DNA of 64,000 nt from F1-120-MAGs238 sp964484185. Lineage in GTDB: Bacteria; Planctomycetota; Phycisphaerae; Phycisphaerales; UBA1924. The DNA lies in assembly GCA_964484185.1 (NCBI GenBank), contig CAZAEQ010000006.1:1-64000 (forward strand). The letters run 5' to 3'. Shown one piece after another: positions 26,336 to 37,700 of this stretch. The notes under the pieces are model-generated. The model searched no databases, was not told where the DNA came from, and saw nothing but the letters and a program-made list of their open reading frames with translations. A program made the translations under genes and the position numbers. Each line of letters starts with the position of its first letter. Within the stretch, counting starts at the first letter, position 1.

Positions 26336-26528
26336 TCGTGGTGTCTGTTTTAACATATCCCAAACAGGTGGAACTCCGGGTTCAGTCTTGCAGTCTGAAG
26401 CGGCCACCCCACCAATACAACGGAACACATGAACAGTGCTCACGCGAATTGGTGATATTTTTCTCGATGAATTCAAATGACGAAAAACAGGCGCAAAATT
26501 GAGCCCAGGCGCAACAATGCGCCAATTC

Positions 26529-26882
26529 TCAGACTTTGTGGTTTGCAAGCGTCTGGAGAATCGTGGCCATATTGGCATCGAACGCGCCACGCGGCATGAC
26601 TTGACTGGCTCCCGCCTCCCGTGCGGCCAACATTGCGTCTTTTTTGACATGGGGGGCGAAGCACGTGATGTTCATTAAGGGCTTCGTGGCTCGGAGGTAC
26701 GTGATAAGGGGGATCGCCGCCTCAGCTTCCAAGTCCACAATCAGTGCCTGGACTTGTGAATCGGTCAGTCGCGCATCGAGCATTTCTATGGTCCGAACGG
26801 GCCGGGCAGGGATTTTCAGGTCATCGGCAAGGGCTTTGATTCGAGTCGCCCACATGAGGTCGCTGGCAAGATAGAGGAGCAT
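26529..26882 (-). CDS. Receiver-like protein of unknown role
   Basis: The product from ATG 26882 is 117 residues. Its alternating strands and helices resemble a response-regulator receiver fold: MLLYLASDLMW, VQALIVDLEAE at strand 3, ITCFAPHVKKDAMLAAREAGASQVMPRG at strands 4 and 5. The phosphoacceptor Asp would lie in LIVDLEAE, but the usual acidic pair after strand 1 is missing, and the end lacks the canonical Lys-Pro. It may be a pseudo-receiver. A longer frame to 27020 has no better start. It is divergent from the glutamate dehydrogenase gene. Confidence 0.55.
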   Translation of the reverse strand: MLLYLASDLMWATRIKALADDLKIPARPVRTIEMLDARLTDSQVQALIVDLEAEAAIPLITYLRATKPLMNITCFAPHVKKDAMLAAREAGASQVMPRGAFDANMATILQTLANHKV

Positions 26883-27102
26883 GTGGTTTGAGGATAGGGG
26901 GCTGGCGGGGATACCAAATTGATGCCCATTCGACAACTTGGGGTATTCAGGCTGAATCAGTTGGTGCAACGGGTTTTCTCCAAAACTGTCGCTATCCTTG
27001 TCTCCCGGTGGTCGCAACATGATGCGCCGATTGCTGGGTTGTTGACCGAGTTGCGCATCTGCTACAAGGGCTCATTTGAGCCCGGTTGAGGAAGCCACCT
27101 GT

Positions 27103-28455
27103 ATGGCCACTGCGATTGCAAAAAAGCCCGCCGGCAAGACCAAGTCCGGGGAATTGTTCTACAGCCCGATCTTTGATGAACTGGGCCTGCCCAGCGATCC
27201 GGCAAACTTGTATCGCGAAACCGTGGGCACCATGTTGCACGCCGCGGAACTGATGGGATTGCCGCATGAATTGCAGATTATTCTCGCGCAGCCCAAGAAC
27301 GAAATCATGGTCCACTTCCCGGTGAAGATGGATGATGGCAAGTACAAGTTGTTCAAGGGATATCGCGTACAGCACAACAACGCGCTTGGCCCATACAAGG
27401 GCGGCCTGCGGTTCCATCACGACACAAACCTGGATGATGTGAAGAGCCTTGCGTTCCTGATGACCATGAAGTGCTCGCTTGCTCAGTTGCCATACGGCGG
27501 CGGCAAAGGCGGCATCAAGGTCGATCCTCGCAAGCACAGCCGCGCAGAAATGGAACGCATTGTTCGTCGTTTCGCCGCGGCGATTGCGCACGACATCGGA
27601 CCCGATTACGACATTCCCGCGCCCGATGTTGGTTCCACTGCGCAGCACATGGCATGGTTCGCTGATACCTACTGCACGATCACCGAAGGCTCCGGTAAGA
27701 ACGGCATGGCAGTCGTCACCGGCAAGCCAGTTGAAATCGGCGGCTCACTTGGCCGCGAGAAGGCGACTGGTCAAGGCGTTATCGACGTGCTGGAAGAAAT
27801 GCTTCCTGAAATCGGTCTGAAGAACGGTCTGAAGAATGCGACATTCAGCGTGCTGGGTTACGGCAACGTCGGTTCATGGTCTGGCCGCCTGGCTCAGGAT
27901 CGCGGCGGCAAGATGCTTGCCGTGGCAGATCACACTGGCGCGATCAAGAATGACAAGGGAATCGACGCCGCAGATCTCGCAGCACACGTAGCGAAAGCCG
28001 GCGGCGTTGCGGGTTACAAGAAGGCGGACAAGGTCACGCTCGAGCAATTCTACAAGACCAAGGTTGATGTGCTGATTCCGGCAGCGCTTGAGCAGATGAT
28101 TGGCGAAGAGCAGGCTGGCTGGATTTCCTGCAAGGTAGTTGCCGAAGGCGCGAATGCTCCGACGACCCCCGCAGGCGAACGCATCTTGAATGCCAATGGC
28201 ATCGAAGTGATCCCCGCGATTCTTGCCAATTCCGGTGGCGTCACTGTGTCGTACTTCGAATGGCTGCAGAACAAGAGCGCGGAAATGTGGGACCTTGAAA
28301 AGGTCGACACACTTCTCAACAAGCACATGGTCAAGGCCGCAGGCCTCAGCCGCGTTGCACGCAAAAAATACAGCTGCAACCTGCGAACCGCTGCGTACAT
28401 CGCCGCGCTTGAACGCCTCAAGGGCGCTTACGAAGTCCGCGGCATCTTCCCTTGA
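27103..28455 (+). CDS. gdhA: Glutamate dehydrogenase family protein (Glu/Leu/Phe/Val)
   Basis: The enzyme interconverts glutamate and 2-oxoglutarate plus ammonia with NAD(P). The product is about 450 residues from ATG 27103. The substrate domain holds KGYRVQHNNALGPYKGGLRFHH and the catalytic Lys in LPYGGGKGGIKVDP, followed by PAPDVGST. The Rossmann domain holds FSVLGYGNVGSWSGRLAQ and VAEGANAPTTP. The NAD versus NADP preference cannot be settled by eye. AGGAAG lies nine bases before the ATG; an in-frame TTG at 27076 is the longer alternative. A strong terminator follows at 28501, so it is probably transcribed alone. Confidence 0.9.
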   Translation: MATAIAKKPAGKTKSGELFYSPIFDELGLPSDPANLYRETVGTMLHAAELMGLPHELQIILAQPKNEIMVHFPVKMDDGKYKLFKGYRVQHNNALGPYKGGLRFHHDTNLDDVKSLAFLMTMKCSLAQLPYGGGKGGIKVDPRKHSRAEMERIVRRFAAAIAHDIGPDYDIPAPDVGSTAQHMAWFADTYCTITEGSGKNGMAVVTGKPVEIGGSLGREKATGQGVIDVLEEMLPEIGLKNGLKNATFSVLGYGNVGSWSGRLAQDRGGKMLAVADHTGAIKNDKGIDAADLAAHVAKAGGVAGYKKADKVTLEQFYKTKVDVLIPAALEQMIGEEQAGWISCKVVAEGANAPTTPAGERILNANGIEVIPAILANSGGVTVSYFEWLQNKSAEMWDLEKVDTLLNKHMVKAAGLSRVARKKYSCNLRTAAYIAALERLKGAYEVRGIFP

Positions 28456-28500
28456 TTTCACTTTTGAAGCTGACTTTTTAGATTTTAAGAAATTCAATCG

Positions 28501-28533
28501 ACCTCTCCGAGCGCCAGCTGGGAGAGGTTTTTT
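28501..28533 (+). terminator. Rho-independent terminator after gdhA
   Basis: ACCTCTCC (28501-28508) and GGAGAGGT (28521-28528) form a perfect eight-base stem around a twelve-base loop, and six Ts run from 28528 to 28533. It follows the glutamate dehydrogenase stop by 45 bases. Confidence 0.85.
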
Positions 28534-28736
28534 GTTCGTGTCGATCTAACCCCAGTTCAGGTGATTTTTCGCGGCAAACGTCGATTCTGAGTCGCCAGCA
28601 GGCATGGGGTGTTTCCCCTTTTTTGCCCGAAACCTTGCTCTCAACAAAGCAGTGTGAAGCCGTGAAACGCCAAAGTCGATACTGGCGTTGAGAGTACTTG
28701 TGTAACCGGGCAAGCCGGAATCGAATTTGCTGAAGT

Positions 28737-31700
28737 ATGAGATCGGACTGGCAGAGCCGAGCTTCTTCAATTTCACTCGAAAGAGGCGTCACGGTGTTGC
28801 AGTGGTTGTACAGACATCTTGATCGACCACACCATGGAGCTGGAGAGCAAATCGTTCCAGTTGAAGCACTGCCCGTCTCTCCAAAAAAGTGGCTGCTCAT
28901 CGAGTTGCTCGAAGGCAGGACGTTTCTCAGCACGGGAATAGATCTTGTCTTAATCGATGGGTCGCTTGCCGCGCAGGACGCGATAGCAAGAACCGCGCAC
29001 ACTGGCGCTGTTGTTGTAATCTATGACAGTAGAACAGATTCATCTGCAGAGGTTCTGAAGAGAGCTACTGATCTGGCGATGACGCGAGGTTCGCATTTCG
29101 AGTCTGTGTCAATTGTGTCTCATGGAAATGCTGGAACCTTTGAGCTTGGTTATGACAAGATAGATGTCGAGTTGCTTGCGCGCTCCGCGGAGCAGTGGCG
29201 AGCCTTTGGTAAAATGATGGTTGCGGGCGGCAATATGTATCTCTTTGCCTGTGAGACCGGAAGTGGAACAATTGGGACAGTGCTCGTCGATGAACTTGGC
29301 AGGCTGACCGGTCGAGATGTGTTCGCATCTCAGAACATCACGGGCAACGGTGGAGATTGGAATCTCGAGATTGCATCAGCCGGAGCTCACGGCAAACTGA
29401 ACGCGGGGCTCGAGGTGCCGTTTGACACACGAGAACTTGAATCGCTCACCGGGGTGACCCTCACGATCGCTTCGGGAACTGAATTTCGCGTAAACACCAC
29501 TACGACAAACACGCAGAACGCGGGAGTGCCGCGAGCGGTTGCGGCGGATGCAAACGGGAATTTCGTTGTCACCTGGGAGAGCTATGACCAGGATTCGCTG
29601 CTGACCTATGGCATTTATGCGCAGCGATACAACGCTGCGGGCGTCGCACAGGGCTCAGAGTTTCTTGTGAATTCGGCTTCGCTGCTGAACGATCAGCGTG
29701 CACCTGCAATTGCCATGAACGCAAGCGGCGATTTTATTATCGCCTGGGAAGGTACGGGATTGCTCGGGCTGTTTCCAGGAATCTATGCGCAGCGATACAA
29801 CGCCGCAGGCGTGGCACAGGGAACTGAGATCGCCGTTGACGGCACGGCATTATCCACTTTTCAGCGAGCCGCAGTGGCCATGGATTCGTCCGGCAAGTTC
29901 GTTGTGGTTTATCAAGGGCCGGATGCTTCAGGTGAAGGTATCTTTGCACGCCGCTATGCTGCAGATGGAACAGCGCTTGGCGCCTCGTTCGGGGTCAATG
30001 TGACGACGTCAAACAATCAGGTCAGGCCTGATGTCGCGATTTCGGCAAGCGGCGGATTTGTAGTAACGTGGAGCGGAGAAGGAACCGGTGATACCGCAGG
30101 CGTATTCGCGAGTGTGTATGACTCCTCTGGCGTTGTGCAGGCCGCTGAAGTCAGGGCCAACACTTTAACAACGGGGTCGCAGACACGCGCCACTGTCGCG
30201 GCGGCAAGTGATGGCGGCTTTGTCGTCGCGTGGTCGGGAAACGGAACGGGTGATGCGACGGGAATCTGGGCACAACGGATGGATTCGAGCCTGGCGCTCG
30301 TTGGGAGCGTCATCGCAGTCAACGTGACAACTGCCGGTACGCAGGTTGGTCCTTCCATCACCATGGATCCGGATAATGATTTCGTAATTGTGTGGTCTGG
30401 CAACGGAAGTGGCGACGGCGCAGGTGTGTTTGGCCGCGAATACGCGGCGGGTGGAACCGCTCGGACGAGTGAGTTTCTCATCAATACCACGACATCGGGA
30501 ACGCAGACAAATCCGAGCATTACCGCGGCAGGTGACAACGCATATATCGCAACCTGGGATCGCGAAGGCACTGGCGACACACTCGGTGTGTTTGGACAGC
30601 TGTTTGTGAACGTCCCGCCCGCCGTGTCTATGACCGGCTCAACTCTCGCATTCACCGAAAATGACAGCGCCACGGTCGTTGATTCAGGTTTGAGCGTGAG
30701 CGACACGGACGACACCGTTATTGCAGGCGCGACGGTCACAATCAGTGCAAACTATGCAAACGGTGAAGATGTACTGGCTTTCACCGATCAGCTTGGAATC
30801 ACAGGAGTCTGGGTGGCGGCGACGGGCGTGCTCACTCTCTCTGGTACAGCAAGTCTGGCAAACTACCAGATCGCCCTGAGAGCGGTGACGTTTGCGAATG
30901 CATCTGAAAGTCCGTCAACAGGAACCAGGACAATCACGGTTGTTGTGAATGATGGTGAAGACCAGAGTGGTGCTGCAAACCGCTCGATTTCGGTTACATC
31001 GGTGAACGATCTTCCAACGCTGGCAACGACCGGGACAACTTTGTCGTACACCGAGAGCGATGGCGCGGTGGTAGTCGACGCGGGAGTGGTCGTGGCGGAT
31101 ATCGATACTGCAACGCTCGCAAGCGCGACGGTGACTATCAGCGGCAACTATGTCAATGGCGAAGACGCGTTGGCATTTGCAGATCAACTTGGTATCACGG
31201 GTTCATGGGCCGCGTCGACTGGAATTTTGACACTCTCCGGCACTGCACTTCTGGCTGACTACCAGACCGCACTGCGGGCAATCACATACGCGAACTCGTC
31301 GGCAAATCCGTCGACTCTATCCCGCACGGTCTCTTTTGTGATACATGATGGAACGAACTCGAGCGTAGCGGCGAATCGAGCGATCTCAATCACGGCGATA
31401 AACAACGCCCCAACGGTGACCACCACCGGTTCAACGCTTGGCTACACCGAAAACGATGGCGCAGTTGCCGTCGACTCAGGTGTGACTCCTGCCGATGTCG
31501 ACAACACGACACTCGCAAGCGCAACTGTGACGATCAGCGGCAACTATGTCAATGGCGAGGATGTTCTTTCGTTTGTTGACCAGCTTGGAATTACTGGCTC
31601 ATGGGTCGCCGCGACCGGAGTGCTGACGCTTACTGGCGTAGCAAGTGTGGCAAACTATCAGACAGCGCTTCGAGCGGTTACGTATGCCAACATCTCAAAT

Positions 31701-34700
31701 GACCCGTCCACATTGTCTCGAACTATTGCATTCGTGGTGCACGATGGTCTGCTGGCCAGTTCCAGCGCATCGCGAACGGTCAGTATTGCAAGTGTAAACG
31801 ATGCGCCCATCGTTACACCAACCGGATCGGCCCTCGCGTACACCGAGAACGATGGTGCGGTAATCGTTGATGCCGGTGTGCTTCTCACCGATGCCGATGG
31901 CACAACCATCGCAAGTGCAACGATCACGATCAGCGGCAACTATGTCAATGGCGAGGACGTTCTCGCGTTCACTGACCAGCTTGGAATCACCGGCTCATGG
32001 TTGGCGGCGACGGGTGTGCTCACCTTGACCGGTACCACCAGCATTGCAAATTACCAGGCCGCGATTCGGTCAATTACGTATTCCAATGGCTCAGACAACC
32101 CATCGACCGCGACCAGGACTATCTCGTTTGTCGCAAGTGACGGGGTTGATTCGGGGCTTGCTTCAACGCGTTCAATCACGATCACTGCCGTAAATGATGC
32201 GACAACGGTCACGACGACTGGTTCAGTGCTCGCCTACGCAGAGAATGATGGTGCAGCGGTCGTGGACAGCAGCGTCTCTCTTTCGGATGTTGATAACATG
32301 ACACTCCAGAGCGCAACGGTGACCATCAGCGGCAACTATGTGAATGGCGAAGATATTCTTGCGTTTGTGGATCAGTTTGGCATCACTGGTGTCTGGGCAG
32401 CTTCCACCGGCATATTGACTCTGACAGGTGTCGCGAGTCTTGCGAACTATCAGAGTGCGCTGCGGTCGATCACATATACGAACGGATCAGATGACCCATC
32501 GGTGCTTGCGCGTACCGTGTCGTTTGTGGTACATGATGGCACCGACGCAAGCGCGGCGGCGACTCGAACTATTTCAATAACTGCCGCCAATGATGCACCG
32601 ACGGTGACAACGACCGGGACGACACTTGTCTACACGGAGAACGACGGCGCGATTCTGGTGGACGGTGGCCTGACTATTTCAGATGCGGACAATGCCACGC
32701 TTGCCAGTGCGACGGTAACGCTCACTGGCAACTATGTGAACGGTGAAGATGTGCTCGCTTTCGCGGACCAGTTGGGAATCACCGGAATCTGGGCGGCCTC
32801 GACCGGTATTCTGACGCTTACTGGTGTCACGAGTGTGGCGAATTATCAAGCTGCGCTGCGGTCGATTACGTATGCGAACGGGTCAGACAATCCATCGGTG
32901 CTGCCGCGAACAGTGTCGTTTGCTGTGCATGATGGAACTGATGAGAGCGCTGCCGCGACGCGGACAATCGCGTTGACAGCGGTCAATGATGCACCAACGG
33001 CAGTGACGACCGGGACAGATCTTGCTTACACCGAGAACGATGGAGCAGTTGTGCTCGATACTGGTGTAACGATCGCAGATATCGACAATTCGACTCTTTC
33101 GAGCGCGACTGTGACCATCAGTGCGAATTATGTGAACGGTGAAGATCTGCTTGCGTTTGTCGATCAACTGGGGATTTCCGGCAGTTGGGCGGCGTCGACT
33201 GGCATCTTAACGCTGACTGGTGTGGCAAGTCTGGCAGACTATCAGACGGTCCTGCGAACGATTACGTACACGAATGGATCTGAAAATCCGTCGGTGCTTG
33301 TACGGACGGTTGCAATTGTGCTCAATGATGGAGCTAATTCAAGCGCCGCTGCCACACGGAATATCGCGCTGACCGCAGTTAACGATGCACCGACTGTGGT
33401 AACAACTGGATCGACGCTGTCCTATACGGAGAATGATGGCGCGGTAGTGGCAGATGGTGGTCTGACGGTTGGGGATGTTGATAATGCGACTCTTGCGGGC
33501 GCAAGCGTAACGATCAGCGCGAACTATGTAAATGGTGAGGATGTTCTTTCGTTCACGGATCAGTTCGGAATCTCGGGCACCTGGGCTGCTTCAACTGGCA
33601 TCTTGACTCTAACCGGTGTCGCGAGTGTGGCGAACTATCAGATCGCGCTGCGCTCCATCACGTATTCAAACGTGTCGGATAACCCATCGGTGCTGTTGCG
33701 CACGGTCTCTTTCGTAGTGAACGATGGGGCCGATGCAAGCGCGGCGGCAACGCGAAACATCACCATTACAGCAGTCAATGATGCTCCAACGGTGACAACA
33801 ACTGTTTCTGCGCTCTCATACACAGAGAACGATGGTGCAGTGGTGGTTGACAGCGGTCTGACCGTTGCAGATGTTGACAATAACACATTGCTCAGCGCGA
33901 CGGTGACCATCAGCGGGAACTACGTGAACGGGGAGGACATCCTTGCGTTTACAGACCAGTTCGGTATCGCCGGAACCTGGGCCGCTTCGACTGGAACGTT
34001 GACGTTGACCGGTGCGGCGAGCCTGGCAAACTATCAAGCCGCACTGCGGTCAATTACGTACACGAATGGATCAGACAATCCGTCAGCGGCAGCACGCACA
34101 GTGTCATATGTTGTGAATGATGGTACAGATTCGAGCGTAGCGGCCGCCCGAACCATCACGATTGCCACGGGGAACGACGCGCCGACTGTCGCCACAACGT
34201 CATCGACACTCGCATACACGGAAAACGATGGTGCAACTGTTGTAGATAGCGGCGTAACGATCGCTGATCTGGATAGCGCGATGTTAGCGAGCGCAACAGT
34301 GACGATCAGCGGGAACTACGTGAATGGCGAAGATGTACTCGTATTCACTGATCAACTTGGAATCTCAGGGTCCTTCGTCGCTGCCACTGGGGTGCTCACG
34401 CTGACGGGATCGGCGAGTCTGGCGGACTACCAGACAGCGCTGCGTTCAATAGCATATCTCAATGGCTCAGACAACCCGTCGACCCTGTCCCGTACAGTGT
34501 CGTTCCTTGTCCACGATGGGACAGACCCTTCCGCGGCGGCGAGTCGGGTGATTTCGATTGCAGCCGTCAACGACGCGCCAATCGTGATCGCTACCGGCAG
34601 CCCGCTCGCGTATACGGAAAACGATGGGGCGATCGCGGTTGATACAGGAATAACTCTGGGAGACATGGACGATGCGTTGCTTATCAGCGCGACGATTGCT

Positions 34701-37700
34701 ATCAGCGGCAACTATGTGAATGGCGAAGACTCTCTGCTGTTCACCGCCCAATCTGGAATCAGCGGTACCTGGGCTGCTTCAACAGGAACGTTGACATTGA
34801 GCGGGACAGCCACACTGGCAAACTACCAGGCGGCGATGCGATCGATCAGGTATCTGAACAACTCAGAGATTCCATCAAACGCGACTCGAACAGTGACATT
34901 TGTGGTAGACGATGGGACCGTTGGAAGTGCCGCGGAAACGCGGAATATTGTGCTTGCGCCGCAGAATGATGCGCCGGTGGTGATCACGAGCGGATCGACG
35001 CTCGGGTACCTGGAAAATGGAGGGGCGGTAGTAGTTGATGCGGGCGCATCTGTGTCGGATGTTGATAGCACGACATTGGTCGCCGCGACCGTGACGATCA
35101 GCGGCAACTATGTAATCGGCGAGGATGTCCTGTCGTTCACCGATCAGCTAGGCATCACTGGAAGCTGGGTGGCAGCAACCGGCGTGTTGACTCTGAGTGG
35201 TGTGGCCACCGTGGCGAGCTATCAGAGTGCATTGCGTTCAATTACGTACACAAACGGATCAGACAATCCGTCGGTGCTGGCGCGAACCGTATCGTTTGCT
35301 GTGGATGATGGCACAGACCCAAGTGCCACCGCAACGAGGCTCATTGGAATCACTGCGGTCAACGATGCGACAGTGGTGGTGGCAACAGGGTCTGCCCTCA
35401 GTTATACAGAGAATGCCGGCGGAGTGATATTAGATAGCGGGGTAACGGTAACAGATCTAGACAATCTGACCCTGGTGAGCGCAACGGTGACAATCATCGG
35501 TAGCTATGTGAATGGCGAAGATGTTCTGACATTCACTGATCAATCAGGAATTGTCGGGTCTTGGGCAGCTGCAACGGGCGTTCTCACGCTCTCTGGTGTT
35601 GCAAGTGTTGCTGCGTATGAGGCAGCGCTGCGAGCGGTGAACTATGCAAACGTGTCGAATAACCCGTCCACATCTATGCGCACGGTAACCTTTGTGGTGT
35701 CCGACGGCACCGACACAAGCTCTCCTGCGGAACGAACGATTGCATTATTCGCGACCAACGACGCTCCTACGATGAGCATCAATGGTGCGACACTGGCATA
35801 TGTAGAAAACGGCGGGCCCATTGCACTTGATGGAAGCGCCAGTATTCTTGATCCTGACAATACAACTCTTGTCGGCGCATCCGTGTCCATCACCGGAAAC
35901 TATGCAATCGGAGAGGATGTCCTGGCGTTTGTCGACCAGCTGGGAATCAGCGGCGTCTGGTCGGCATCAACAGGCACCTTGACTCTCAGCGGTGTTGCGA
36001 GCCTGGCCGTGTATCAAAGTGCTCTACGAGCGGTCACGTACTCCAACACTTCGGATGATCCGTCTACAGCGTCGCGAACCATTTCGTGTGTTGTGAACGA
36101 TGGAGTGGATACCAGTACGGCAGCATCACGCCTGGTGTCGCTCGCGGCTGTGAACGATGCCCCGACAGTGGTCACTTCCGGCTTCGTGCTTGCATTCATC
36201 GAGAATGGCGCTGCAGCAGTGGTGGATGGGGGAGTGAGCATTGCTGATCTAGACAACGTAATGCTGGCGGGCGCAACCGTTGCCATCACAGCAAACTACG
36301 TGAATGGCGAAGACGCGCTCGTGTTTGCCGATCAACTGGGAATCACCGGCAGCTGGTCGGCGACAACCGGCGTTCTCACGCTCAGCGGCGTGGCCAGTGT
36401 GGAAAGCTATCAGCTGGCGCTGCGGACGGTGAGATATTCGAACGTATCAGACAATCCATCAATTGCAACTCGCACCGTGGAGTTTGCCGTCAACGATGGC
36501 GCTGATTGGAGCATTGCGGAAAGCCGCCTTGTTTCGGTGACAGCGATTAATGATGCGCCGACTGTCATTGCAACTGGGACAGTTCTGGCGTACATAGAAA
36601 ACAATGGAAATGTAGCTGTTGGCGCTGGCCTCGCTATCGCCGATGCTGATTCGAGCCTCATAGGTTCAGCAAGGTTCACAATTGCCGGGTATGTGACTGG
36701 CGAAGATATTCTTGAGTTTACAGACCAGTTCGGTATCAGCTCAGCCTGGGAAAGCTCAACCGGAGTTCTAACGCTGACCGGGGCCGCCACTGTCTCCGAC
36801 TATCAGTCTGCATTGCGAAGTGTCACCTACAGGAACGCTTCTGAGCATCCCACGACATCGAATCGAATCGTGAGCGTCGTTGTTCATGATGGGGTTGGCG
36901 TTAGTGCCGCCGCGATGCGTGTGATTTCCATAGCGCGTGTGAACGATGCGCCCTCATTGAATATGACCTCTTCGATACTGGGTTACACAGAGAACGATGG
37001 CCCGGTGATACTCGATGGAGCAGTGAGTATTTCGGACGCCGATGATGCAACGTTGGCCGGTGCATTGCTGACGATCAGTGGCAACTTTGTGCAGGGAGAA
37101 GATGCCCTCGAATTCACAGATCAGCTCGGGATTAGCGGCAGCTGGGAAGCCGCTACCGGTTTGCTCACATTGAGTGGTGCGGCGAGCGTAGCCAACTATC
37201 AGATTGCAATTCGATCAATCAGATATGCCAACACCTCGGAAAACCCATCGACATTGCAGAGGACAGTTTCGGTAGTAGTGACTGATGGAACCGACAATTC
37301 GCTCATTCTGACGCGAGCGATTACGATAGCGACTGTGAACGATGCCCCCGTTGTGACAAACACTGGCGGTATGCTGGAATTCACTGAAAACGGCGGCAGT
37401 CTCCCGGTCGACGCAGGAGTAAGCCTCAGTGATCTGGATACGGCAGTTTTCTCAAGCGCGACCGTGTCCATCGCCGCAAACTATGCTGCGGGCGAAGACG
37501 TCCTCACATTTGTTGATCAACGTGGAATATCCGGTACGTGGGATTCGGTTAACGGCGTCTTGGTGCTTTCTGGACTTGCCAGTATCGCGGACTACCAGTT
37601 CGCGCTGCGACAGGTCAGCTACATCAACGTGTCGGATGCCCCGTCGAGCTCTATTCGTATCGTTGAGTGGGTCGTGAATGATGGAATCGATTACAGTATT

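Noticed and set aside
25631..26650. Reverse frame of 339 codons overlapping the GT2 gene
   Set aside because: It is the wrong frame of the glycosyltransferase gene, whose motifs are complete in another frame.
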